Positions 27,727 through 38,242 of a stretch of DNA of 64,000 bases are shown one piece after another (positions within the stretch are counted from its first letter, which is position 1; the number at the start of each line of letters is the position of its first letter). The notes beneath the pieces were generated by a model that worked only from the letters and a program-made list of their open reading frames with translations, ran no database searches and was not told the DNA's origin. The position numbers and the translations under genes are program-made. Source of the DNA: Candidatus Woesearchaeota archaeon (GTDB taxonomy: Archaea > Nanobdellota > Nanobdellia > Woesearchaeales > UBA11576); assembly GCA_018668595.1 (NCBI GenBank), contig JABJCP010000035.1, forward strand, positions 186,001 through 250,000, read 5' to 3'.

Positions 27727-28566
27727 ATGGCATTCTCAAAATCCAAAAATAAAAAGAAAAATTCAAGTACGCCTAAAGAAAAAGGTAAGATCAGAAAAGG
27801 TCTAGAATCTTTAGTTAAACGATATGTACCTTTAGGAGCAGTTGTCGCTTTTGAAACACCTATTCACGAAGGATTACATGCAGGTCTTGCAGAGATTTTG
27901 CCTGGAACAGATTGTCAAGGTGTAGTTCTTAGTGGAGATTCAATATCGTCTCATATTTTTCCATGGCTTACAGCTGGATATTATCAAGTTGAAAACCTTG
28001 GGCCTGGAGTTGGCGGTTATGCTAAACTTGCAATGCTGGATGATGGAATTGTTGCGCATTTAAGTCAAGCAGTAGCAATAGCAGGACCTGAAGTTGCAAC
28101 AATGGGTGTTATGTTTTATCTTGCAGGCAGAGCAATGAATCTTGCAAGAGAAGGTGGAAAGAAAATTTATTCTACTGCAACAGGTTTAACATCAATGGCA
28201 CTTGCGGCATCAACTTATCATTATTGGAAACTAAGTTCATTTTCACCATCTGGTGGAAAGGATCATTTCTTATTTACAAAAACTCTTGCAGCTGCAGTAA
28301 TGCCTGACGCTGCTGCAGAATATGCTGCAATTCCTTTAACAATAGTTGGCGCGTCTGCAATGGTTTACGGTGGAATTTACATTGCAAGTAAGATGGATAA
28401 AAAATTCAATGGAGACAGCGAAGAAAAACCTAAACAGAAATTAAGCACTTACCAACGTAGTGTCCAGGAAAGAGCAAGTGAAACAAAACAAGAAGGAAGA
28501 TCTAAGTATAATCCTATGAAATATTTATCAAAAATAAAATTACCAAAGTTTGGTAAAAATAAATAA
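27727..28566 (+). CDS. Polytopic membrane protein with HEGLH motif, M50-like candidate
   Basis: ETPIHEGLHAGLAEI; AIAGPEVATMGVMFYLAG. Confidence 0.5.
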   Translation: MAFSKSKNKKKNSSTPKEKGKIRKGLESLVKRYVPLGAVVAFETPIHEGLHAGLAEILPGTDCQGVVLSGDSISSHIFPWLTAGYYQVENLGPGVGGYAKLAMLDDGIVAHLSQAVAIAGPEVATMGVMFYLAGRAMNLAREGGKKIYSTATGLTSMALAASTYHYWKLSSFSPSGGKDHFLFTKTLAAAVMPDAAAEYAAIPLTIVGASAMVYGGIYIASKMDKKFNGDSEEKPKQKLSTYQRSVQERASETKQEGRSKYNPMKYLSKIKLPKFGKNK

Positions 28567-28655
28567 TTTTAATTTAGTTTAATTTAATATTTTTTTTAAA
28601 CAATTTTAAATTTTTTAATTCAATTTTAATTTTCAAAACAAATATTTGAGGTAGA

Positions 28656-28979
28656 ATGAACATGTATAATCCACTAAAAAAAACTTATAATGCTGTTGGA
28701 GATAAACTATTTAGTGCAGCAGTTGGAATTGAAGCAATGTTAGGTTTTCCAATGACTGCACTAGCTGGCGAAGCAACCAATGTTGATAATGAAAGTAAAA
28801 TTGGAGCTATAATGTGGGGAGGATCTGCGATCGCATTCGGATGGTTATCTATGGGTAAGTTTGCAGAAGCTCGAAAAGCAGAACCTGGAAAAAAGAAACA
28901 TAAATATATGGTTGGCACAGGATTTGCTATAGCATCTTTAGGATTTGCATATTCTGCAGTTACTAATTTTTCTTATTGA
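28656..28979 (+). CDS. Small membrane protein
   Basis: 107 aa with hydrophobic segments; GAGGTAG 5' of start. Confidence 0.55.
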   Translation: MNMYNPLKKTYNAVGDKLFSAAVGIEAMLGFPMTALAGEATNVDNESKIGAIMWGGSAIAFGWLSMGKFAEARKAEPGKKKHKYMVGTGFAIASLGFAYSAVTNFSY

Positions 28980-29127
28980 TTTTTAATTTCTTTTCATATT
29001 TTTTCAAATTTTATAATTCTAATTTCTTTTATTATTTTCCGATTTCTCAAAACATTTAATCAATGCTAACAAAACATATGACTTATAAGAGTTAATTATT
29101 TATAGCACCGAAAATTTTTCAATATAC

Positions 29128-32022
29128 ATGAAAGATATTATTATCAAAGGAGCACGTGAACATAATCTAAAAAACATCGATATTACTCTTCCTAGAGATA
29201 AATTCATTGTAATTACAGGTCTTTCTGGAAGCGGTAAATCAACATTAGCATTCGATACAATATATGCGGAGGGTCAAAGAAGATATGTTGAATCTTTAAG
29301 CTCATATGCAAGGCAATTCTTAGGGCTCATGAGTAAACCAGATGTGGATAGCATTGAAGGTCTAAGTCCAGCAATTTCTATTGAACAAAAAACAACTAGT
29401 AAAAATCCCAGATCTACTGTTGGAACTGTTACTGAAATCTATGATTACCTCAGACTCCTTTTTGCAAGAATTGGAACGCCTCATTGTCCTAAACATAATA
29501 TCAAAATCGAATCTCAATCTCCTGAAAGAATGGCAAGAAGAATTGAAGAAGATTTCAAAGGAACTATTACAATTCTTGCTCCAATAATAAGACAAAAAAA
29601 AGGAACTTATGAAAAACTTTTAACAGACCTCAATAAAGATGGTTACATTAGAGCAAGAGTAAATAAAAAGATTATCAGAACTGATGAAAAAGTTGAGCTT
29701 GCAAGATATGAAAAACACGACATTGATGTTGTGATTGACAGAGTTTCAACAAATGAACATTCAAGACTGGTCGAAGCTTTAGAAAATGCATTATTAAAAT
29801 CTGAAGGTCTTGTAATTGTATCGCAAGATGAAGATAAAAAAAATAAAGACAAAAAATCAAAACCTGTAGAAAAAATTTATTCTGCAAATCTTGCTTGTCC
29901 TAAGTGTGGCATATCATTTGAAGAACTTCAACCAAGAATGTTTTCGTTCAATAGTCCGTTTGGTGCATGTGATGTATGCCACGGTCTTGGAATTAAAATG
30001 GAGTTTGATCCTGATCTCATTATTCCCAATAAAGATTCGTGCATTGCCGACGGTGCAGTTATGCTTTACCGAAACGCAATTGATGGTTGGCGTGGTCAAT
30101 ATTTAGGAATTGTTGCAAAACATTTCAAATTTGATATTTTTACTCCTATGAATAAACTTACAAAAAAACAATTTAATGCTTTAATGTATGGTTCTGATGA
30201 AACAATAAATTTCAAAATGACCATGAAAAACGGAGATGCAAATTGGTCTCATAAAGGAAATTGGGAAGGTTTAGTTCCTCAGTCAGAAAGATTGTATCAC
30301 CAAACAAATTCTGATTATCGAAGAAGAGAACTTGAAAAATACATGCGTATTTCTCCATGCCTGGCGTGTAAAGGTAAACGTCTTAAGGATAAAGTTCTTG
30401 CAGTACGAATTAACAACAAGTCAATTATTGACGTTACTGATTTTTCAATTGGAGACTGTATTGAATTCTTCAACAAAATAAAACTTTCAAAAAAACAAAC
30501 AGAAATTGCAAAGCAAGTACTAAAAGAAATAAAAGAACGTCTAAGTTTTTTAGATAAAGTAGGCCTTACTTATTTGACTTTGTCAAGAAATGCAGGAACT
30601 CTTTCAGGCGGTGAAGCTCAAAGAATTCGTCTTGCAACTCAAATTGGTTCAAATTTGATGGGAGTCATATACATTTTGGACGAGCCATCTATTGGTCTTC
30701 ATCAAAGAGATAATCAAAGATTGATTAGCACACTTCATAGATTAAGAGATATTGGTAATACTTTAATTGTTGTCGAACACGACGAGGATACTATTCGAAA
30801 TGCAGATTTTGTTGTAGATATTGGTCCTGGTGCAGGAGTTCATGGTGGTAAGATTACTGCAATTGGAACGCCACAAGAAATCGAAAAAAATCCTAAATCA
30901 ATGACTGGTCAGTATTTATCAAATAAATTATCAATTCCGACTCCAAACCATGAGAATCGAAGAAAATTTACAAAAAGTATTGTTGTTTCTGGTTGTACTC
31001 ATAATAATTTAAAAAACATAAGCGCAGAAATTCCATTAGGAGTTCTTACCTTAATAACTGGAGTTTCTGGTAGTGGAAAGTCAACTTTGATTTATGAAAT
31101 TTTATACAAAGCTCTTATGAGAAAACTTCACGGTTCAAAAGCAACTCCTGGAAAACACAAATCATTAACAGGCTCTGCCAATGTCGATAAAGTTATTGTT
31201 ATTGACCAATCTCCTATTGGTAAAACTCCGAGGAGTAATCCTGCAACTTACACCAAAGTTTTTGATGAAGTTAGAAAGATTTTTGCACAGACTAGAGAAT
31301 CTAAGATGCGCGGTTACAAACCTGGACGTTTTTCATTTAATGTTCCTGGTGGAAGATGTGAGGCTTGCCAGGGTGATGGATTATTAAAAATCGAAATGAA
31401 TTTCTTGCCTGATGTTTATGTTGAATGTGAAGAGTGCAAGGGAAAACGCTATAATGCAGAAACTTTAGAAGTTAGGTACAAAGGAAAGTCTATTGCTGAT
31501 GTTTTAGCAATGAGTGTTGAAGCAGCATTGGAATTATTTGAAAACATTCCTGCAATTAAAAGAAAATTAACAACTCTTAAGCGAGTTGGTTTGGAATACA
31601 TAAAACTTGGTCAGAGTTCAATAACTTTGTCAGGCGGAGAAGCACAAAGAATCAAACTTACAAGAGAGCTTTCAAAACATGCTACTGGAAAAACATTATA
31701 CTTGCTTGACGAACCAACTACAGGGCTTCATTTCCACGACGTAAATAAGTTAATAAAAGTTTTAAACGATCTTGTAGATAAAGGAAATAGTGTTGTAGTA
31801 ATAGAACATAATCTGGATGTAATAAAATGCGCAGATCATATTATTGATCTTGGTCCTGATGGAGGAGATAATGGCGGAGATATATTAATTGCAGGAACTC
31901 CAGAAGATGTTGCAAAGTGTAAGAAAAGTTATACTGGTCAGTTTTTAAAAACAGAACTAGCTAAATCTAAATTGCAAACGAAACCAACTAAAAAACCAAC
32001 TAAAAAACCAACTAAGAAATAA
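29128..32022 (+). CDS. uvrA: Excinuclease ABC subunit A
   Basis: [35 protein letters not shown]; duplicated ABC signatures; zinc CxxC motifs; 964 aa. Confidence 0.97.
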   Translation: MKDIIIKGAREHNLKNIDITLPRDKFIVITGLSGSGKSTLAFDTIYAEGQRRYVESLSSYARQFLGLMSKPDVDSIEGLSPAISIEQKTTSKNPRSTVGTVTEIYDYLRLLFARIGTPHCPKHNIKIESQSPERMARRIEEDFKGTITILAPIIRQKKGTYEKLLTDLNKDGYIRARVNKKIIRTDEKVELARYEKHDIDVVIDRVSTNEHSRLVEALENALLKSEGLVIVSQDEDKKNKDKKSKPVEKIYSANLACPKCGISFEELQPRMFSFNSPFGACDVCHGLGIKMEFDPDLIIPNKDSCIADGAVMLYRNAIDGWRGQYLGIVAKHFKFDIFTPMNKLTKKQFNALMYGSDETINFKMTMKNGDANWSHKGNWEGLVPQSERLYHQTNSDYRRRELEKYMRISPCLACKGKRLKDKVLAVRINNKSIIDVTDFSIGDCIEFFNKIKLSKKQTEIAKQVLKEIKERLSFLDKVGLTYLTLSRNAGTLSGGEAQRIRLATQIGSNLMGVIYILDEPSIGLHQRDNQRLISTLHRLRDIGNTLIVVEHDEDTIRNADFVVDIGPGAGVHGGKITAIGTPQEIEKNPKSMTGQYLSNKLSIPTPNHENRRKFTKSIVVSGCTHNNLKNISAEIPLGVLTLITGVSGSGKSTLIYEILYKALMRKLHGSKATPGKHKSLTGSANVDKVIVIDQSPIGKTPRSNPATYTKVFDEVRKIFAQTRESKMRGYKPGRFSFNVPGGRCEACQGDGLLKIEMNFLPDVYVECEECKGKRYNAETLEVRYKGKSIADVLAMSVEAALELFENIPAIKRKLTTLKRVGLEYIKLGQSSITLSGGEAQRIKLTRELSKHATGKTLYLLDEPTTGLHFHDVNKLIKVLNDLVDKGNSVVVIEHNLDVIKCADHIIDLGPDGGDNGGDILIAGTPEDVAKCKKSYTGQFLKTELAKSKLQTKPTKKPTKKPTKK

Positions 32023-32039
32023 ACCAACAAAAACAAAAA

Positions 32040-33683
32040 ATGATAAATTCATCAATACTTGCTAACTTGCCAAAAAATCCTGGATGTTATTTATTCAAAG
32101 ACAATTCTAAAAAAATTATTTACATTGGTAAAGCAAAAAATATTAAAAAAAGAGTTTCTAGTTATTTTCAAAAAAAGCATGATGACAAAAAGACATTAGT
32201 GCTTGTAACTAAAATAGCACATATTGATTTTGTGATTACAGATTCAGAGGTTGAAGCATTACTGCTTGAAAACAATTTAATAAAAAAACACAAACCTAAG
32301 TATAACATAGATCTTAAAGATTCAAAGCGCTACGCATTTATTCAAATTACTGACGAGGAATTTCCAAGAATTCTTCTTGCCAGAACCAGATCCCCTAATA
32401 AATCTGCTGATAATTCAATAAATAAAAATTCTTTATTCTTCGGACCGTTCATATCTGGTTCAACCAGAGATAATCTTATTCAGTTATTAAGAAAAGTTTT
32501 CAAAATTCGCACATGCAGAAGAATGCCTAAAAAAGCATGTTTGAGATATCATATTAATTTATGCGATGCTCCGTGCATAGGTAATATTTCAAAACTTGAG
32601 TACAATAAAAAAATAAAAAATGCAGTTTTGGTGCTAAAACAAAAAAATACAGATCTTATCAAGAAATTAGAAAAAGAAATGACTGCATTTTCTAAAAAAT
32701 TAGATTTTGAGCATGCAATGGAGTTAAAAGCACAGATTAATTCTATTAATTGGCTTAGTGAACGTCAAAAAATGGAGCGAAATAAAAATTATGATGAGGA
32801 TATTTTGAATTATATAGTCGACGATAATACTCAGAAAGTTTATCTTATTTTATTTAATATTTACAAAGGGACTTTAATTAACAAGCAGGAATTCGAGTTT
32901 GATTTTTATGATGGGTGCATTGAAGATTTTATACTGAGGTATTATTCAGACAACGCAGCTCAAATTCCAAAAGAACTTATTCTTCCAATAAAACTGTCAA
33001 AACCTTCAGGGGAGTTTTTAAAATTAAAATTATGCAAACAAGAAAACAAGAAACTCGAGTCAAAGAATGCACCTAATTTTATAGTTACAGTTCCTAAAAT
33101 AGGTGAGAAAAAACAATTGTTAGAATTAGTAACTAAAAATATTGAATTATCTTTCTTTGCAGCAGATAAAAAATTAAAAGATCTACAAAATAAGTTAAAA
33201 CTTAACGATTCGCCTAATATTATTGAGTGTTTTGATGTTTCTCATATTTCTGGTACTTCTACTGTTGCTTCAATGGTTCAATTCAGAAACGCAAAACCAT
33301 TTAAGCAAAATTATCGAAGGTTCAAGATTCGCTCAGTTGATGGTGCTGATGATTTTAAGTCTATTGCAGAGGTTGTAAGAAGAAGATATTCTCGTCTAAA
33401 ATCTGAAAATGAAGAGTTTCCAAATCTTATTTTGATTGACGGAGGCAAGGGTCAGTTAAGTGCAGCATTGGCAGAATTAAAAGCGTTAAATGTTAAGATT
33501 CCCATAATTTCAATTGCAAAAAAGTTTGAAGAGGTATACATTCCAGGATCTAAATTCCCTCTAAAGATCGAAAGGAAAAGCGAAGCTTTAAAACTTTTAC
33601 AAAATTTAAGAGACGAAGCTCACAGATTTGCAATAGCATATAATAGATTATTAAGAAGGAAAAAATTAAATATATCTAAGTAA
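32040..33683 (+). CDS. uvrC: Excinuclease ABC subunit C
   Basis: LPKNPGCYLFKDNSKKIIYIGKAKNIKKRVSSYF (GIY-YIG); CFDVSHISGT; LILIDGGKGQLSAA. Confidence 0.96.
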   Translation: MINSSILANLPKNPGCYLFKDNSKKIIYIGKAKNIKKRVSSYFQKKHDDKKTLVLVTKIAHIDFVITDSEVEALLLENNLIKKHKPKYNIDLKDSKRYAFIQITDEEFPRILLARTRSPNKSADNSINKNSLFFGPFISGSTRDNLIQLLRKVFKIRTCRRMPKKACLRYHINLCDAPCIGNISKLEYNKKIKNAVLVLKQKNTDLIKKLEKEMTAFSKKLDFEHAMELKAQINSINWLSERQKMERNKNYDEDILNYIVDDNTQKVYLILFNIYKGTLINKQEFEFDFYDGCIEDFILRYYSDNAAQIPKELILPIKLSKPSGEFLKLKLCKQENKKLESKNAPNFIVTVPKIGEKKQLLELVTKNIELSFFAADKKLKDLQNKLKLNDSPNIIECFDVSHISGTSTVASMVQFRNAKPFKQNYRRFKIRSVDGADDFKSIAEVVRRRYSRLKSENEEFPNLILIDGGKGQLSAALAELKALNVKIPIISIAKKFEEVYIPGSKFPLKIERKSEALKLLQNLRDEAHRFAIAYNRLLRRKKLNISK

Positions 33684-33695
33684 GGTACAATAAGT

Positions 33696-33875
33696 GCATT
33701 ACTACCTTGGCATAATGGTTAAATTCGTAGAATTTAATTATTTCAAAGCTTGCTTTGATGAATTCAGCAAGGAGTGAAACGAGTTGCTGAGTTAGTGCAG
33801 AAAAATACCTGATTCATGCAAGGTATTTTTCGATATGTAAAATTCATAGAATTTTATAAATTGCCGTAGTAATGC
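33696..33875. ncRNA. Candidate structured RNA or palindromic element between uvrC and uvrB
   Basis: 10-bp terminal stem GCATTACTAC/GTAGTAATGC enclosing AAATTC-gta-GAATTT, TCAAAG-cttg-CTTTGA, TCAGCAA..TTGCTGA, GAAAAATACC..GGTATTTTTC, AAAATTC-ata-GAATTTT. Confidence 0.45.
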
Positions 33876-33903
33876 AAAAGAAATGCTTTAATAATCAAAA
33901 ATA

Positions 33904-34009
33904 AAAAATTACAACAACAATGGCACAGACGAATTTTTTCATTACATTCAAAAATCCTGCTCGGCATTCATCTGGAACTCCTGCCTCGCCCGGCCTTGTT
34001 GTAATTTTT
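33904..34009. repeat. Second inverted-repeat element with GC-rich interior
   Basis: 14-bp perfect terminal IR AAAAATTACAACAA (33904-33917) / TTGTTGTAATTTTT (33996-34009). Confidence 0.55.
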
Positions 34010-34023
34010 AACTAACTAACAAA

Positions 34024-36000
34024 ATGAAATTCAAATTAAAATCCGACTTTGATCCTAAAGGATCTCAACCTGCCGCAATAAAAAAGCTAGTCACAGGTCT
34101 AAAAAATAAAAAAAAGTATCAAACTCTTTTAGGAGTTACTGGTTCTGGTAAAACTTTTACTGTTGCAAATGTAATCCAGCAAATTCAAAAGCCAACTATT
34201 GTTATTGCACATAATAAAACTCTTGCAGCACAGTTGTATAATGAATTCAAAGATTTCTTTCCAGAAAATCGTGTTGAATATTTCGTTTCTTATTATGATT
34301 ATTATCAACCAGAGTCTTACATTCCGTCTAAAGATCAGTATATTGAAAAAGATGCTCAGATTAATCCTAAGATTGAGCAGATGCGTCTTGCAGCAACAGC
34401 GTCGTTATTAAGCAGAAATGATGTGATTGTTATTGCTTCTGTTTCTTGTATTTACAATGTTGGTAATCCTGAGTATTACAAAGGAATGGGTTTTGATTTA
34501 GATGTTAAAAAAACTGTTTCAACAAATCTAAGAAATCATCTTATTTCAAAACTTGTCGAATCTCAATATGAGCGTAATAATATGGAACTCATGCCTGGAA
34601 GATTTAGAGTTAAAGGAGATACTATTGATTTTATTCCTGGTTATTTTGATAACATTATTCGAGTTGAACTTGCAGGAGATAAGATTGATCGTATTGTTGA
34701 ACTTGATAAAGTTACAGGTAATGTTGTTGATAAGTTTGATTATTTCTTTGTGTATCCTGCAAAACATTTTGTTATGCCTGAAGAAAAAACAAAAGCAGCG
34801 CTTCAAAAGATTCGTGATGAACTCGACGAAACCTTGCCAAATCTTGATATGATTGAAGCACACAGATTAAAACAAAGAACTATGTATGATCTTGAAATGA
34901 TTGAAGAAACTGGTTTTTGTAAAGGTATTGAAAATTACTCTATGCATTTAGAGGGTAGGGATCCAAAAACTCGTCCGTTTTGTTTACTTGATTATTTTTC
35001 TGAAGATTGTTTAATTGTTATTGATGAAAGTCACCAAATGCTTCCTCAAATTAGAGGTATGTTTAATGGTGATCGTGCTCGTAAGAAAAATCTTATTGAT
35101 TATGGATTTAGACTTCCAAGCGCTCTCGAAAATCGTCCTTTACAATTTAATGAATTTGAAAATATCATGAGTGATAATTCTGTTTTATTTGTTTCAGCAA
35201 CTCCTGCAAATTATGAACTTGAACATTCACAGCAAGTAGTCGAGCAGATTATTCGTCCAACAGGTCTTGTCGATCCTTTAGTATTTGTTCAACCAAGTGA
35301 AGGCCAAATTGATAATTTAAAACAAGAAATAGCAACTGCAATCAAACGTGGTGATCGCGCACTTGTAACTACAATTACCAAAAAGCTTGCAGAGGAACTT
35401 GCTGAGTTTCTTGCAAAAGAAGGTATTAAAACAAGGTATCTTCATTCTGAGATTGATACTATTGAACGTACTGAAATTATTCGTGAGCTTAGACTGGGCA
35501 AGTTTGATGTGCTTGTAGGAATTAATTTGCTGCGAGAAGGATTGGACATTCCTGAAGTTGGTTTTATTGGAATTTTAGATGCTGATAAAGAGGGCTTTTT
35601 ACGTGATGCTCGAAGTCTTATTCAAATTATTGGAAGAGCTGCAAGAAATATTAATTCTAAAGTTGTTTTGTATGCAGATAGGATGACTGATTCAATTATA
35701 AAAGCGCTTGGTGAAACAAAACGGAGAAGAGAACTTCAGTTAAAACATAATAAAGATAATAATATTACTCCAAAAACTATTATTAAAGCAATTAAGGAGA
35801 AAGTTGTTGAGATTAAAGACACGAAACATATTCCTAAGAGCGACATTCCTAATCTTATTGTTGAGCTTGAAGCAGATATGACCGAAGCTGCAGATAAACT
35901 TGATTTTGAAACTGCAATTCATTTAAGAGACCAAATAAAAAACTTGAATAAGAAATTAACTGAAAAACCAAAAGAGAAAGTTAAATCAAAAAAGAAATAA
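34024..36000 (+). CDS. uvrB: Excinuclease ABC subunit B
   Basis: LLGVTGSGKTFTVANVI; YFVSYYDYYQPESYIP; GINLLREGLDIPEV; C-terminal UVR motif. Confidence 0.97.
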   Translation: MKFKLKSDFDPKGSQPAAIKKLVTGLKNKKKYQTLLGVTGSGKTFTVANVIQQIQKPTIVIAHNKTLAAQLYNEFKDFFPENRVEYFVSYYDYYQPESYIPSKDQYIEKDAQINPKIEQMRLAATASLLSRNDVIVIASVSCIYNVGNPEYYKGMGFDLDVKKTVSTNLRNHLISKLVESQYERNNMELMPGRFRVKGDTIDFIPGYFDNIIRVELAGDKIDRIVELDKVTGNVVDKFDYFFVYPAKHFVMPEEKTKAALQKIRDELDETLPNLDMIEAHRLKQRTMYDLEMIEETGFCKGIENYSMHLEGRDPKTRPFCLLDYFSEDCLIVIDESHQMLPQIRGMFNGDRARKKNLIDYGFRLPSALENRPLQFNEFENIMSDNSVLFVSATPANYELEHSQQVVEQIIRPTGLVDPLVFVQPSEGQIDNLKQEIATAIKRGDRALVTTITKKLAEELAEFLAKEGIKTRYLHSEIDTIERTEIIRELRLGKFDVLVGINLLREGLDIPEVGFIGILDADKEGFLRDARSLIQIIGRAARNINSKVVLYADRMTDSIIKALGETKRRRELQLKHNKDNNITPKTIIKAIKEKVVEIKDTKHIPKSDIPNLIVELEADMTEAADKLDFETAIHLRDQIKNLNKKLTEKPKEKVKSKKK

Positions 36001-36065
36001 TAATAAAAATAATAACCAAAAAAGAAATAAAAAATTAAAAAAATTCAAACCAAAGTTATCTTTTA

Positions 36066-37124
36066 TTATCCTTTAACAGTATAAACTGTTTGTGTTGGAT
36101 ATGCAAATTCTAATTTATTTTTATTAAACTGTTTTAGTATTTCCATATTCATTTCTGTTTGCGTTTCTAATATGTCTGAACTTTTCTTAATGTAATAAAT
36201 AAACATTATTCCGAGTGCAGAATCACCAAATGCATTAAAAGATAGCTTAAAATCTTTATTGATCTTTTTGTTTTTCTTTGCAATATCTTTCAAAAGCTTC
36301 ATTGCTTTTTCCATCTGTGCAGGTTTTGTATCATAAGTCAAACCTAAGTTCAATACAACTTTCCGAGAAGGCTCGCGTGTAACATTCTCTACAGGATTTC
36401 CTGCAAATGAAGAGTTCGGTATTGTTACAATTCTTCCTTCTAATGTTTTTAATCGAGAACTTCTAAGTCCAATTTCTACAATTGTTCCGTCGTATCCTGA
36501 TACTTTTACTCGATCATTAAGTTTGAATGGTTTGTCTACAAAGATTGTTATTCCGCCAAATACATTTGATACGGTATCTTTTGCAGCCATTGCTAAAGCC
36601 AAACCTCCAATTCCTAAGCCTGCAAGTAGTGCTCCCACATTGTATCCTGCATTGTTAAGGGCTACAAGTATTGCAATTATCCAAATTATTATGTTGGTTC
36701 CAGTTTTTACTATTGGTAGAATTTGATCGTCTAAATCTGTGTCTGTTTTATCTGCTAATGGTACTAAGTATTCTGTATAAAATGAATCAAATAATCTTGT
36801 GATTAGCCATGCTACATTGATAACAATTAGTACTTGGAAAACATTTCCAAACCATGCACTCATACCTTCTGTTAATGTCAGCCGCGTTGTAGCATACCAT
36901 ATTCCAAATAGTGTTAGTGCAAATACAATTGGCTCTTCTATCATGTCTACAATTATGTCGTCTAGTTTTGTTTTGGTTTTACTTGCAAACTTTTTAACAA
37001 CATTTCCAAAGAACCAGTATAATATTTTTCCAACAACTACTGCACCGAGTATTATAAGAAGTGCGTAAGCCCATTGTTCTACTGTATTTCCATAATATGT
37101 TTTAATTAATATTTCTTGAAGCAT
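36066..37124 (-). CDS. MscS-family mechanosensitive ion channel
   Basis: GLGIGGLALAMAAKDTVSNVFGGITIFVDKPFKLNDRVKVSGYDGTIVEIGLRSSRLKTLEGRIVTIPNS. Confidence 0.95.
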   Translation of the reverse strand: MLQEILIKTYYGNTVEQWAYALLIILGAVVVGKILYWFFGNVVKKFASKTKTKLDDIIVDMIEEPIVFALTLFGIWYATTRLTLTEGMSAWFGNVFQVLIVINVAWLITRLFDSFYTEYLVPLADKTDTDLDDQILPIVKTGTNIIIWIIAILVALNNAGYNVGALLAGLGIGGLALAMAAKDTVSNVFGGITIFVDKPFKLNDRVKVSGYDGTIVEIGLRSSRLKTLEGRIVTIPNSSFAGNPVENVTREPSRKVVLNLGLTYDTKPAQMEKAMKLLKDIAKKNKKINKDFKLSFNAFGDSALGIMFIYYIKKSSDILETQTEMNMEILKQFNKNKLEFAYPTQTVYTVKG

Positions 37125-37215
37125 TATTAGACCCCCTGTATAAATAGTATAATTAATAGTTTAATTCAAATATAGATTTAGCTTTGTTTTTATAAATTTT
37201 ATTGAAAATTGCTAT

Positions 37216-37616
37216 TTAATCAAGTTAATTAGTTCTTCTGTAGAATAAACAATAATAGAATTTTGGTTTTTTAATTTTTTGTCATTACTCCAGATTGCAC
37301 AATTTAATTTTAGTGCAAGTGCAAAATAATCTACATCATTTTCATCTGGACAAATAATCTTAGCAGAATTAATAAATAAATCAGTCTATTCATTAGGTAT
37401 TAGTTTAATTTTTTTCTTTAAAATTTTAATAAATTTTTCAAAATCTATGTCTGTTCTATCTGTTTTACTAAGAATTAGTTCTTTGTATTTATCAAATTCT
37501 TCGAATATGTATTCTGGTGCAAAAAATCTAAACTGCTCTTTAAAAAATAGGTCTTCAGTTATTCCTTTTTTTATAAGTGCAGCAAATAATATATTTGCAT
37601 CTACAATTAAGTCCAT
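37216..37616 (-). pseudogene. PIN-domain (VapC-like) protein interrupted by a single in-frame TAG
   Basis: MDLIVDANILFAALI...KLIPNE then TAG (37386-37388) then same-frame TDLFINSAKIICPDENDVDYFALALKLNCAIWSNDKKLKNQNSIIVYSTEELINLI. Confidence 0.7.
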
Positions 37617-37837
37617 TAATTAGATCGTCTCCTAGCCAATTTTTTATTTAGCTCTCTGCCTAATCTAATTGCATCTTGTTCTGTAAATTTGCTTTTTGAT
37701 TTCATTTTTTTTAATAATTCTAAATCAGATATTTTATCATCAAATGCATGTCTTGCTACAGCACTCCAATTTATTTCACCAAATGACTCCATTTTATGCT
37801 TCAGTTCAGAAGGAACTGATAGTGTTATATTTACCAT
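37616..37837 (-). CDS. VapB-like antitoxin candidate
   Basis: MVNITLSVPSELKHKMESFGEINWSAVARHAF; immediately upstream of PIN gene. Confidence 0.65.
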   Translation of the reverse strand: MVNITLSVPSELKHKMESFGEINWSAVARHAFDDKISDLELLKKMKSKSKFTEQDAIRLGRELNKKLARRRSN

Positions 37838-37968
37838 TTTCTCACCCGTGTGTGTACACATATGTGCACATAATATAAATAAATACACTAAGAAATATAT
37901 AAATGTTTCTATTATAAGCTAGAAATTTTTAGTCAAAAATAGAATAAGTTAAAAAATTTTAAAAAAAA

Positions 37969-38193
37969 TTATTCTTGTGGTTTGTATTTTTCCATTGCTT
38001 TTGCAACATCTTTCATAGCATCACTTGTTTTTAATAAACTTGCTAGACCTTCGTCTTGAGCCAGTAAATTTCCAACTGCTTGTTCAAGAACATCAGTCAT
38101 GGTTGTACTATACATTGCAGCATATACTTTTAGTCCTTTAAACAATGGCGCATCCATAGTTAAAGTTAATCTTTTCTTTTCATATTCTGTCAT
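37969..38193 (-). CDS. Ribbon-helix-helix-like small protein
   Basis: KKRLTLTMDAPLFKGLKVYAAMYSTTMTDVLEQAV. Confidence 0.5.
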   Translation of the reverse strand: MTEYEKKRLTLTMDAPLFKGLKVYAAMYSTTMTDVLEQAVGNLLAQDEGLASLLKTSDAMKDVAKAMEKYKPQE

Positions 38194-38242
38194 TTTATTT
38201 CCCTCCCGAAATATTCAATTAAATAATAAAAAATTAAAATAA

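Noticed and set aside
29362-31387. Multiple short ORFs inside uvrA
   Set aside because: Out-of-frame or antisense reads of a clear uvrA gene.
33700-33780. tRNA-like start ‘taccttggcataatggttaaattcg’
   Set aside because: No anticodon arm, no T-arm GGTTCRA consensus and no CCA-proximal acceptor pairing; the real pairing is the 10-bp GCATTACTAC/GTAGTAATGC stem.
37386-37388. Genome-wide TAG recoding
   Set aside because: TAG is an ordinary terminator for several neighbouring ORFs (e.g. 1720, 14653, 15059); a local nonsense mutation is more economical.
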